Shown here: positions 29,579 to 37,360 of the stretch, in pieces
Layout of the letters: each line of letters starts with the position of its first letter
How positions within the stretch are numbered: the stretch's first letter is position 1
Assembly (NCBI RefSeq): GCF_028993555.1
Contig: NZ_CP118610.1
Span: 4,153,001-4,217,000, forward strand
From: Ensifer adhaerens
GTDB lineage: Bacteria; Pseudomonadota; Alphaproteobacteria; Rhizobiales; Rhizobiaceae
Direction of reading: 5' to 3'
Length of the DNA stretch: 64,000 bases
The notes under the pieces: generated by a model
Databases searched by the model: none
Seen by the model: only the letters and a program-made list of their open reading frames with translations
What the model was told of the DNA's origin: nothing
Made by a program: the position numbers and the translations under genes

Positions 29579-31231
29579 ATGGAAAACAGCCCCGATTTGC
29601 TTCCCGACGATGTTGCCGCCCTGCGAGCAGAGCTCATCGCGGCACGCGCCAAGGGCGCCCAGATCGAGGCTGAACTTGCCGTTGCCAAAGCCAAAGCGTC
29701 CGACGATCTTGCTGTCATTGCCCGGCAGAAGCTGCGCATCGAAAAACTCGAGCGGCAGCTTTACGGCCCGAAGGCAGAGCGTCGCGCCCGGCTGATCGAT
29801 CAGATGGAGTTCCAACTGGCGGAGTTGGAGATGGCGGCGACCGAGGACGAACTCGCGGCCGAAATGGCGGTGGCGGCCACCGTCAATGTCGCCGGCTTTA
29901 CCCGCAACCGGCCGGTGAAGAAGCCTTTGCCCGAGCATCTTCCGCACGAACGCGTCGTCGTGCCCGGTCCCGTGAGCTGCCAGTGCTGTGGTGGCGACCG
30001 ACTGCGCAAGCTGGGCGAGGACATCACCGAGACCCTCGAGGTCGTTCCGCGCCAATGGAAGGTGATCCAGACGGTGCGCGAGAAGTTCACCTGCCGCGAT
30101 TGCGAAAAGATCAGCCAGGCGCCGGCCCCTTTCTATGCCATCCCGCGTGGATGGGCCGGCCCCAATCTCCTGGCGATGATCCTGTTCGACAAGTTCGGCC
30201 AGCACCTGCCGCTCAACCGTCAGGTCGAGCGCTTCGAACGCGAAGGCGTTCCGCTCAGCCTGTCGACGGTGGCCGACAGCATCGGAGCTTGCTGTGCCGC
30301 ACTCACTCCGCTCCTCAAACGGATCGAAGCCCATACGTTTGCGGCGGAGCGATTGCACGGTGACGACACGACGGTTCCGGTCCTGGCGGCAGGAAAGACC
30401 GATATTGCCCGAAGTTGGGTCTATGTCCGCGACGATCGCCCGTTCGGCGGCACGGCTGCACCATCGGCGATGTTCTACTATTCCCGTGACCGCGCGGGCG
30501 AGCACCCGCAGGCGCATCTCGCCGGCTATAGCAGCATTCTGCAGGCGGACGCCTATGGCGGATACACCAAGCTCTATCTTCCGGATCGACGGCCCGGCCC
30601 GATAACGGAAGCAGCCTGCTGGGTCCATGCGAGGCGGCCCTTCTACGCGATGGCCGACGTCGAGGCGAATGCGCGCCGACGAGCGCAGGGCAAGACGCCG
30701 GCTGTCATCTCGCCGATCGCCCTGGAGATGGTGCAGCGAATCGATGCCCTGTTCGACATCGAGCGCGACATCAACGGTCAGAGCGCGGAGTTCCGAAAGT
30801 CGGTTCGTCAGGAGCGCAGCAAACCCTTGGTCCTGGAGCTGGAAGCGTGGATGAAGGCTCAGCGTGCCAAGCTGTCGCGCGATCATGATCTCGCCAAGGC
30901 CTTCGATTACCTGCTGAACCGCTGGCCGGCCTTCACCCTCTTCCTCGATGACGGGCGTGTTTGCCTCTCGAACAATGCCGCCGAACGCGCCCTGCGCGGC
31001 ATAGCTTTGGGCAGGAAATCGTGGTTATTCGCCGGATCGGACCGCGGTGGCCAGCGCGCCGCCGCCATGTACAGCTTGATTGTCTCGGCCAAGATGAACG
31101 GCGTCGATCCGCAAGCCTGGCTCGCCGACGTACTTCACCGCATCGCCGGTTATCCCGCGCATCGCATCGATGAGTTCTTGCCTTGGAATTGGAAGAGCGC
31201 GTCGCCAGCGGCGCACATGCACGCGGCCTGA
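29579..31231 (+). CDS. tnpC: IS66 family transposase TnpC (550 aa)
   Basis: The DDE transposase of the element. Residues 10-75 form a leucine-rich coiled coil, followed by a zinc-finger region (CQCCGGDRLRKLGED, CRDCEK). The catalytic core shows LHGDDTTVPVL (first D), ILQADAYGGYTKLY (second D) and CLSNNAAERALRGIALGRK (E). Length is typical, and no frameshift is visible, so the element could be active. Confidence 0.95.
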   Translation: MENSPDLLPDDVAALRAELIAARAKGAQIEAELAVAKAKASDDLAVIARQKLRIEKLERQLYGPKAERRARLIDQMEFQLAELEMAATEDELAAEMAVAATVNVAGFTRNRPVKKPLPEHLPHERVVVPGPVSCQCCGGDRLRKLGEDITETLEVVPRQWKVIQTVREKFTCRDCEKISQAPAPFYAIPRGWAGPNLLAMILFDKFGQHLPLNRQVERFEREGVPLSLSTVADSIGACCAALTPLLKRIEAHTFAAERLHGDDTTVPVLAAGKTDIARSWVYVRDDRPFGGTAAPSAMFYYSRDRAGEHPQAHLAGYSSILQADAYGGYTKLYLPDRRPGPITEAACWVHARRPFYAMADVEANARRRAQGKTPAVISPIALEMVQRIDALFDIERDINGQSAEFRKSVRQERSKPLVLELEAWMKAQRAKLSRDHDLAKAFDYLLNRWPAFTLFLDDGRVCLSNNAAERALRGIALGRKSWLFAGSDRGGQRAAAMYSLIVSAKMNGVDPQAWLADVLHRIAGYPAHRIDEFLPWNWKSASPAAHMHAA

Positions 31232-31320
31232 AGATGCCGGCCATCCGGCCGCAACGCGGACCGCAAATCACGCCGAAAAATCCAAAAGCCTTCAGCCTGC
31301 GGCCTTCGCCGGATGCTTAC

Positions 31321-31328
31321 CTCGTTTC
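31321..31328. repeat. IS66 target-site duplication, right copy
   Basis: CTCGTTTC, identical to 28720-28727, directly after the right inverted repeat. Confidence 0.92.
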
Positions 31329-31750
31329 GAGTGTCGAGCTACTTTGATCTGAACCGTTTGATCACGCCACGTAGCGTCGTAGTCCCGTGACCCGGACCCC
31401 GCCTTCTTCAAACCGTAGTGGCGTATAGCTATAAACTCTCCAAAATCACCGAGTAGATTTCCGAGGCCAGCCCACCTGTATCGTCCATTGACTTCTTTAA
31501 GCCGCTTCTGAAGGTGGAATATTTGAAGAATGTGCTGCTGCACGTCGGTACAAGCAGCATCGCAAACGTCCTGTTCACACATACGACCTAGCGTCTCCAC
31601 GTTGCAAATGTGAATGGCTTCTAGTCGAAACTTTTCAAAGGACCCGTTAATTGCCTCGGCCGCTGGCCCAAATGGTTCTACCGGAGCGCCAAAATAGGTG
31701 CACGCTTTCCTTTGCGCAGCGGATAGGTCTTCACAACTGGTATTTCCCAA
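31321..31750 (-). pseudogene. 5' fragment of the third operon gene: putative PD-(D/E)xK-like protein split by IS66
   Basis: ATG at 31750, two bases after the stop of the upstream gene. The product starts MGNTSCEDLSAAQRKACTYF. After a helical region it has GDFGEFIA (E105), SRDYDATWRDQTVQIKV (D123/D125, Q134, K136), an arrangement like a PD-(D/E)xK nuclease core. As it stands the frame reads into the IS and stops near 31292. Joined to the left fragment, 681 bases give 226 residues plus stop. It resembles proteins I recall as DUF6998, but the family name is uncertain and nuclease function is inferred only. Confidence 0.75.
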
Positions 31751-31752
31751 GA

Positions 31753-32148
31753 TCAGTTCGAGTCGTCGGACTTAAGGAGGTCATCCAGCACACCCAGCTG
31801 ATAAACATGCAAAGACTGCACTTTGTTGAACAACTCCCTAACTATCGGCATGCTCGGGGCAGTCGTTACTAAGTCTTCTCTGATCGGAGTCGTATGTTGA
31901 TAAATCTCCAGAGAGTAATATGGGCCGTTCCATATATAATCGTTCGGTTCCTCGTCGTACCACTCCTGCCTTTGAACCTGCTTTAAAACATACCTATTCT
32001 TTTGGTGTTTAGCCTCATACGCCCTGTCCACCTTTTCATTGTTTACGTCATCGTATTCATGAGCTAATTCCCATTTAATTTGCTGCTTTGACGTAAGCTC
32101 GGTCAGCTTCGAAACGGCTCTGATCCAGTCGTGTTGCGTGTAAACCAT
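31753..32148 (-). CDS. Unrecognised 131-aa protein, middle gene of the unknown operon
   Basis: Starts MVYTQHDWIRAVSKLTELTS and ends LLKSDDSN. It is rich in charged and aromatic residues (RQEWYDEEPNDYIWNGPYYS) and has no signal peptide or membrane helix, so it should be soluble and mostly alpha/beta. Its ATG shares one base with the stop of the upstream gene (TAATG), and its stop is 2 bases before the next gene. That tight coupling argues for a complex or a fixed stoichiometry. I do not recognise the family. Confidence 0.7.
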   Translation of the reverse strand: MVYTQHDWIRAVSKLTELTSKQQIKWELAHEYDDVNNEKVDRAYEAKHQKNRYVLKQVQRQEWYDEEPNDYIWNGPYYSLEIYQHTTPIREDLVTTAPSMPIVRELFNKVQSLHVYQLGVLDDLLKSDDSN

Positions 32149-32729
32149 TATTTTGCTTTCTCTTCCTCAATCGAGGTGCTGACGTGCAGACTGATCTCGT
32201 TCAGTTCTCTGAAAAGGTCCCACATCGCGTCACATTCGTTGAGCAGCGTGCCTGCTGATCGATTCGCAGAAAGCCACTTTGTGACTTTCCGATTTTTAGA
32301 GATTATAGACTTAGCGAGCTTTCTATTTTTGAAGCCGTTCAACCGTCCGAGAGCGGCGATTTGTACCGACACTTCAGAAAATACTTGTGCCGTAATAGCC
32401 TGGTCGGCAGGCAATTCGGCGATATCCGCTAGTTGTGGGGCCAATTTATCAATTTTCCTGCGTAAATCAGGTAAGCGGACACGAGCGAAGTAGCGATCAG
32501 AAAGTCGCTTGACGCCCAGCGCAGCATACCCTGAGAATACGAGCCCTAGATATCCTATGAAAAAGGCAATGATAGACAGCCAATCTATCAGCCGATAGGT
32601 ACCAAATTCTGGTGGCAGTGGTTTGCTAAGATACCAGGCTGTTAGAAACAGCGCTGGCGCAACCAAAAATGTAATGATGAATGCGGTCACTGCTCTTCCG
32701 AGGTTTTTAGCGGATCGATCTGCATACAC
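32148..32729 (-). CDS. Two-helix membrane protein with long cytoplasmic tail (193 aa), first gene of the unknown operon
   Basis: Two hydrophobic segments, about residues 12-34 (VTAFIITFLVAPALFLTAWY) and 47-71 (DWLSIIAFFIGYLGLVFSGY), are followed by about 120 residues of mainly helical, charged sequence. The order suggests a hairpin anchor with an intracellular sensor or scaffold domain. It leads a three-gene operon with TAATG coupling to the next gene. No enzymatic motif is visible and the family is unknown to me. Confidence 0.7.
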   Translation of the reverse strand: MYADRSAKNLGRAVTAFIITFLVAPALFLTAWYLSKPLPPEFGTYRLIDWLSIIAFFIGYLGLVFSGYAALGVKRLSDRYFARVRLPDLRRKIDKLAPQLADIAELPADQAITAQVFSEVSVQIAALGRLNGFKNRKLAKSIISKNRKVTKWLSANRSAGTLLNECDAMWDLFRELNEISLHVSTSIEEEKAK

Positions 32730-32930
32730 GCTATTTACAATAGAGTTACAACCTGGGAAAGACCGTGAGCAATGTCTTCATTTCCGTCGGACAATACCCC
32801 CAGTGCCACTACCTGACTGAGCTTGGAGTGGCCACTATGAAGGCCCTACAAGAACTTGCGACCCCTGTAGTGGTCGAAAAACCCACCGATGAGGTATACC
32901 CTCGCGGACGCTTGCCATCGACGGCCAGAT

Positions 32931-33000
32931 GGCGTCCGCAAGGGTTGTTACTTGCATCCGGACGCCTGAACCTCTGGATATGATCCAATCGGACAGTCCG
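32931..33000. repeat. Inverted repeats before the small serine recombinase (possible res/operator)
   Basis: GGCGTCCG at 32931-32938 is inverted at 32959-32966, and CGGACAGTCCG at 32990-33000 is a second palindrome, 8 bases before the recombinase ATG. Resolvases often bind such paired sites next to their own gene. The assignment is tentative. Confidence 0.4.
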
Positions 33001-33008
33001 GAGGACAC

Positions 33009-33641
33009 ATGCCCGTCATTTTCTATGCTCGCGTTTCCACCGCAGAACAGAATATTGATCACCAGACCGCCCAAGCTCGGGCGGCTGGTTTCGTCATCGA
33101 CGAAATCATTGCCGATCACGGCATATCAGGTATCAGCACGTGTCTTGCTGATCGTCCCCAAGGAAAGCGGCTTTTCGACAAGCTTCGGACGGGCGATACC
33201 CTCGTTGTCCGTTGGGTGGACCGGCTTGGCCGCAATTACAGTGATGTGACAGACACAATCCGCCACTTCATCCGGCAGGGCGTTGTGATCCGGACAGTCA
33301 TAAACGGCATGACATTCGATGGCTCGACTACAGACCCCATGCAGCAGGCGGTGCGGGATTCACTCATTTCGTTCATGGCTGCGATGGCACAGGCTCAGTC
33401 AGAGGTAACGAAGGAGGCTCAGAAGGCTGGGATCATGGCGGCGAAACGCGATAGCCGGAAGTACCCCGGCAAGAAGCCGAGCTACACCCGTCGCGATTTT
33501 GAAACGATCCAGGAGATGCTGATGGCTGGTTCCGGAGCGTCCTTCATAGCGAGGGAAACAGGTTTGACGAGGCAGACAATACTCCGGATCAAAACTGACC
33601 CAGTTGCGGCGGAAGCGGCCTTATCGCGATGGAGATTGTGA
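33009..33641 (+). CDS. Small serine recombinase (resolvase/invertase type, 210 aa)
   Basis: Begins MPVIFYARVSTAEQNIDHQT with the catalytic serine at position 10. VVRWVDRLGRNYSDVTDTI and the long E helix FMAAMAQAQSEVTKEAQKAG are typical, and a C-terminal helix-turn-helix ends in SFIARETGLTRQTILRI. Size and layout match Tn3-type resolvases or invertases, not integrases. On this element it may resolve multimers of the circular form, or control an invertible segment. Confidence 0.92.
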   Translation: MPVIFYARVSTAEQNIDHQTAQARAAGFVIDEIIADHGISGISTCLADRPQGKRLFDKLRTGDTLVVRWVDRLGRNYSDVTDTIRHFIRQGVVIRTVINGMTFDGSTTDPMQQAVRDSLISFMAAMAQAQSEVTKEAQKAGIMAAKRDSRKYPGKKPSYTRRDFETIQEMLMAGSGASFIARETGLTRQTILRIKTDPVAAEAALSRWRL

Positions 33642-33768
33642 CCGGCCCAAGCGTCGGGAAATCGACCACCAGGGGAATTTTTGCCCTTGGGCCCCATCAT
33701 GTCCGGTCATTTCTCATAAGTTGTCCTATGCAACGCGGGACGCGACCTTTCTCTCAAAGGAGATCGCG

Positions 33769-34539
33769 ATGCCGCAGCACCAGCTTACCCCCGCCCAGAA
33801 GTCCAAAATCAGGAAGCAAGAAGAACGTCGCGAACGCGAACGCCAGCGGCGCGAAGATGAATATCGCCGCCGTGTCGAGCGATTACGTCGCCAGATCGAG
33901 GAGGCGCGAAAGCGTCGCCAGCGCCTACTGCTCCTACTATTACTGGCATTGCTTGCAGCCCTGGAATCGACACGGCCAGCTTTTACGTTTCAGCATTGGC
34001 ACGAACCACGTCCAGAACCGAAAGAAAAACCGAAAGAATGGGCCCCATCGCCGGAAAATGATTTCGCGCCCCGTCGCGGCCACGACGACTATATCGACGG
34101 CTACTCCTATGAGCAGTGGACAAGACTGGCGGACGCTCGCGGCATCAGCCTAACGAGTAAAGCTGCGCTCAAACGGCGCTGGGAGGCGGACCCGGAGCAT
34201 GAGCTTTTTCCGCGCCGCTATAGAGATTGGGGCTATCGTCCAACCCTTCGCGAACTCATGTACGACCTAACCGCACCATATTGGCAAGCCGATGCGTTCG
34301 CGGCGATCAAACTCATGTCCCCTGCCGAAACTCACCAATATTTGGACGAAGCATATGCGACTGACCTCGGCGATTTGTTGATGTGCCGTGCGGGTTCCAG
34401 CGACGAAATCACCAAAAATTTCCAGTCCGCTGCCGTCGGGTGGGAAATCCGCAAGCGCCGCGAAGCCGAAGAAGCAAAACGCGAACGGGAATTATCGCGA
34501 AAAAACGACGGTGACCAAGGAATTCCCGAGCCAAATTGA
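33769..34539 (+). CDS. Coiled-coil, single-pass membrane protein of unknown function (256 aa)
   Basis: Start ATG 33769 with AAGGAGAT upstream (MPQHQLTPAQKSKIRKQEER). Residues 10-52 are an extremely basic/acidic coiled coil, followed by a leucine-rich membrane helix (about 53-66). A soluble domain follows with DGYSYEQWTRLADARGISL and LFPRRYRDWGYRPTLRELMY, then a charged C-terminus. The family is not recognised. The end of the gene overlaps the first copy of a repeat cluster. Confidence 0.7.
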   Translation: MPQHQLTPAQKSKIRKQEERRERERQRREDEYRRRVERLRRQIEEARKRRQRLLLLLLLALLAALESTRPAFTFQHWHEPRPEPKEKPKEWAPSPENDFAPRRGHDDYIDGYSYEQWTRLADARGISLTSKAALKRRWEADPEHELFPRRYRDWGYRPTLRELMYDLTAPYWQADAFAAIKLMSPAETHQYLDEAYATDLGDLLMCRAGSSDEITKNFQSAAVGWEIRKRREAEEAKRERELSRKNDGDQGIPEPN

Positions 34540-34673
34540 AGGGATTTTTCCGAGAATTCCTTGGTCGGAGACCTGGCAATTCTTCGTTGCAAGGAGTTTT
34601 CTCGAAAATTCGACCGCACCAAAGGAATTTGGAAGAAAATCATTTAATTTGATTTTTTAGAAGAATTCCTTTG
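34515..34673. repeat. Cluster of inverted repeats around GGAATTC
   Basis: CCAAGGAATTC (34515-34525) is perfectly inverted at 34554-34564. CCAAAGGAATT (34619-34629) is inverted at 34663-34673 as GAATTCCTTTG. The stretch after the gene's stop is AT-rich and has no open frame. It could be a pair of terminators or a protein-binding iteron region. Confidence 0.6.
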
Positions 34674-34746
34674 CTCAAAAAAACCATTTGACGGAATAAA
34701 TTTGCTCAACTACCTATTCGTCGTTCACAACGAAAAGGAGCTTGGC

Positions 34747-35013
34747 ATGATGAATACAATCTACATCTCTGCGGACGTGATCCAGAATTCGATGCTCGAC
34801 ACGGGCGACGCGATTGCGGCTTTCAGCAATTGGAAGCCAAAGCCAGGGGAGGCCGTCTTCAGGTACGAGGCGGCAGACATCCGCATTACGGCTGCGGGCG
34901 GTGCGATCTACCTGATGTCTGAGGAGGAGACGACACAGCCGAAAATCCCGTTCACTCCTGTGCCCGCTGCCGAGATTGGTAAGCTCGTGCGGTCGTTAAA
35001 TGGTGCCGCATAA
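34747..35013 (+). CDS. Unrecognised small protein (88 aa), first of a coupled pair
   Basis: Start ATG 34747 after AAAAGGAGC. The product starts MMNTIYISADVIQNSMLDTG and ends AAEIGKLVRSLNGAA. It looks like a compact soluble alpha/beta protein with no membrane helix. Its stop and the next gene's start overlap as TAATG, so the two are coupled. Function unknown. Confidence 0.6.
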   Translation: MMNTIYISADVIQNSMLDTGDAIAAFSNWKPKPGEAVFRYEAADIRITAAGGAIYLMSEEETTQPKIPFTPVPAAEIGKLVRSLNGAA

Positions 35014-35315
35014 TGGCGGCGTTGCCACCAGACCATGACCTGTCAGGCGACGAGACTATTACCCAATTTCGGATGTATCGGAGCCGGTACCGGCGGTGCA
35101 GCCTTTGCGTCATACCGGCCATCATCAAAGGACAGATATTCGAAAAGTGGCATCAGGCCGCCACGGATGAGCAGCCGTTCACCGTGGCAGACGTGAAGAG
35201 TATCATATCGAAGAGGTGCGGTGACTGCTCCTCGAAGGGATGGCCGAAAGTGTCGGTCGAGGGCAGCACCCTCTTCCTGCATGTCGCCAGTAGCGACCGG
35301 CGGAAGATGAAATGA
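35013..35315 (+). CDS. Unrecognised cysteine-containing small protein (100 aa)
   Basis: Starts MAALPPDHDLSGDETITQFR. It has a CSLC pair and, further on, KRCGDCSSKGW, which together could hold a zinc ion (C-x2-C ... C-x2-C). Translationally coupled to the preceding 88-aa gene by a 1-base overlap. The family is not recognised. Confidence 0.6.
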   Translation: MAALPPDHDLSGDETITQFRMYRSRYRRCSLCVIPAIIKGQIFEKWHQAATDEQPFTVADVKSIISKRCGDCSSKGWPKVSVEGSTLFLHVASSDRRKMK

Positions 35316-35387
35316 TCGGTAGAGAAGATGATGCGGGGACGGCTCCATTCGCCCCCGCACCTCCCGCTCCGAGCCACAGAGCGGACA

Positions 35388-35780
35388 TTAGGAAATGGTG
35401 ATTGACAGCACCAAATCCGAATACTCGCCGTCCTTCGTCGCCTTTATGGTGACGCTATAATTTCCCCGCTGCGCAGCGACACCAATGATTTTGCCGGTTG
35501 ACGTATCGAGCATCAACCCCACAGGCAGCCGGTCTTTCGAATTGAATACATATCCGCCGACATCGCCGACAGGAGAGACTTTGACGACCGATCCGGCGGC
35601 AACCCGGATCGGCGCATAATGAACGCCAAGTACCGGTTCCTCCGGTTCGGGTTCCGGCTGTGTTGGCGCTGAATCAGAAATAACTGCGATAGTGCCGGTG
35701 GTTGGCGACCTCCAGACTATTTCACCAGCCGAAGCGCTGGACGCGGATAGGATGACTGCGATTGAAAGTGCTTTAAGCAT
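35388..35780 (-). CDS. Exported Ig-like-domain protein coupled to the relaxase (130 aa)
   Basis: Signal peptide MLKALSIAVILSASSASA, then a Pro/Glu linker (TQPEPEPEEPV), then a putative Ig (cadherin-like) fold: PVGLMLDTSTGKIIGVAAQRGNYSVTIKATKDG is the He_PIG pattern. It is secreted to the periplasm or surface. Its ATG shares a base with the relaxase stop (TAATG). A role in mobilisation or surface contact is possible but unproved. Confidence 0.7.
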   Translation of the reverse strand: MLKALSIAVILSASSASAGEIVWRSPTTGTIAVISDSAPTQPEPEPEEPVLGVHYAPIRVAAGSVVKVSPVGDVGGYVFNSKDRLPVGLMLDTSTGKIIGVAAQRGNYSVTIKATKDGEYSDLVLSITIS

Positions 35781-37033
35781 TACGTTTTTTCCTTTTTTTT
35801 GAGATCGGGTTTCAATACCAGTTTCGGACCCAGCGAGAGTTCCGGCGCGGAATGATCGGCAGCAGGCGATAGAATCGACCGCAGTCGATCACGCTCGACG
35901 CCCGCCTTAAAGGCCGCATCTTTCGCCTCACGAGCTTGTTGCTCTGCTTCATAGCGCTGGCGCTCTGCTTCAAGCTGTCTGCGCTCGGCGTCTTTTGCCT
36001 TGTCGCGCCAACGGTCTATTTCACCTGAAAGGTCAGACCGGATTTGCTCGACTAGCTTTGATCTCCGAAATCCATCCCAGATGGCGCGGATGCGACCGGC
36101 CCAGCCGCCGTATTTAACAGCGTCCGCCATTGCCGCTTTCGCCTGCTCCTGTTCTTGCCGGGCGCGATCCTGCGCAGCCAGAGCGGCAGCAGCGGCTTTG
36201 CGGGCAGCCTCCTGCGCGCGAGCAGCATCGGCGGCGATGTTGGCGGCATCGGCCTTCGTACGGCTTATGTAGGCCTCACCATCCGCCTTGACTGCCTTCG
36301 CGCGCTGGACGACCTTTTGCAGTGATTTCGCTTGTACCTGTTCACGCTGCCACTCATCCCGCGTCAGGCGGCGACGTTGCGGGCCGAGTCGCGTAAGACC
36401 GGAGGGTACGGCAACCGCTACATGGTAGGAATCTTGCCATGCCCGCATTGTAGCCTTGTAGGCGGCATTGGCACGCTTCATGAGTGCCTTTTGATCCTCG
36501 CCTTCGGTTGAACCAGCATCCATTACGGACCGCTTCACGGTCGCGCCGGGGTGGTATTTCTGCGCTTTCAGCTCAGGATCGGAGATCGGCACGACATAAG
36601 CGTGGATATGAAAATGGGACTCGTCTTCGTGACGGATCACGGATTTCAAATCGTCGCCATACTGGTGTCGCAACCATTCGACCGTCCGCTTCTCCCACGC
36701 TTCTGCCTCCCGGCGCTTGCCGGGATCGACGCGGATTTCGTCCATGGTGAGAGGATGCGAGGCGACAACCGTGTGAAGTGTCTTTTGATCGGTGCGGATT
36801 TTCCGGGTCTTGCCGCCCTTAACTGCGACAGTGGCGCTCGCCACGGCGGCGTCATGCATTTCCTGTACATCCTCAATACCGATGCCGAACACGACGACAG
36901 GCGTCAAGGGAGCAGAAACATGCACCGAGACTTCAGGGCGACGAGATGCTTCACCGAAAATAAAATTCGTGTCCCGACCCTTCGCGTCCGCCTTGCGAGC
37001 ATACCCCTCTAAATGGATAAACTGGTAGCCCAC
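35780..37033 (-). CDS. MobV/Pre-type relaxase (plasmid mobilisation protein, 417 aa)
   Basis: GTG start at 37033 with GAGGTGA upstream. The N-terminal 150 residues are a relaxase domain ending in HEDESHFHIHAYVVPI, with the metal-binding histidines 140, 142 and 144. The C-terminal half is a long Ala/Arg/Glu-rich coiled coil (about 225-390). Pre/Mob relaxases nick oriT and lead the DNA strand into a helper conjugation system. Located with a candidate oriT upstream, it makes the island mobilizable. Confidence 0.85.
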   Translation of the reverse strand: MGYQFIHLEGYARKADAKGRDTNFIFGEASRRPEVSVHVSAPLTPVVVFGIGIEDVQEMHDAAVASATVAVKGGKTRKIRTDQKTLHTVVASHPLTMDEIRVDPGKRREAEAWEKRTVEWLRHQYGDDLKSVIRHEDESHFHIHAYVVPISDPELKAQKYHPGATVKRSVMDAGSTEGEDQKALMKRANAAYKATMRAWQDSYHVAVAVPSGLTRLGPQRRRLTRDEWQREQVQAKSLQKVVQRAKAVKADGEAYISRTKADAANIAADAARAQEAARKAAAAALAAQDRARQEQEQAKAAMADAVKYGGWAGRIRAIWDGFRRSKLVEQIRSDLSGEIDRWRDKAKDAERRQLEAERQRYEAEQQAREAKDAAFKAGVERDRLRSILSPAADHSAPELSLGPKLVLKPDLKKKEKT

Positions 37034-37042
37034 TGCATCACC

Positions 37043-37360
37043 TCAAGTCATGCGACGGCGCAACACTTCAGCACAAAGAACGTCATTAAGCTCATCCCAG
37101 TTGTCGCCAAACTCAGCAACAAGCTCATATTTCAGTTCGCAAGATCGGCCTTCGACATCCCACATCCACTCCGCGACCGGCCCGTATTGCGGATGCGTAC
37201 GCAGATCGCGCCACTCGCCCAATTCAGGCGATTTCCAGATTTTCGCAAGCGCTGGATCATTTGCACGCACTGTGCGGTGCAACGCATGCAAAGTTGTTAC
37301 TCGCACTATGTCTAGGTCGACAATTGCCGCGACTTTCGCCGAAATATCATCTTCAGTCAT
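37043..37360 (-). CDS. Unrecognised protein next to the relaxase (105 aa)
   Basis: ATG 37360 with GGAG upstream. It begins MTEDDISAKVAAIVDLDIVR and contains WKSPELGEWRDLRTHPQYGP and FGDNWDELNDVLCAEVLRRR. Acidic and soluble. It is 9 bases upstream of the relaxase, so it probably belongs to the mobilisation operon, possibly as an accessory factor. The family is not recognised. Confidence 0.65.
   Translation of the reverse strand: MTEDDISAKVAAIVDLDIVRVTTLHALHRTVRANDPALAKIWKSPELGEWRDLRTHPQYGPVAEWMWDVEGRSCELKYELVAEFGDNWDELNDVLCAEVLRRRMT

Larger units (their letters stand above)
28728..31320 (+). mobile_element. IS66-family insertion sequence (2,593 bp), complete
   Basis: Three genes, tnpA-tnpB-tnpC, in the usual IS66 order. 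Both ends begin with GTA...TCCGGCG in inverted orientation: GTATCCCTCCGGCG at the left, GTAAGCATCCGGCG at the right when read inward. The element is flanked by the perfect 8-bp duplication CTCGTTTC. All three frames are intact. Its base composition is GC-rich like the rhizobial backbone and unlike the surrounding cargo, so it probably jumped in locally after the island arrived. Confidence 0.93.

Noticed and set aside
32765..32983. 72-aa plus-strand open frame before the resolvase
   Set aside because: It spans inverted repeats, lacks a ribosome-binding site and has no domain-like pattern; probably regulatory DNA.
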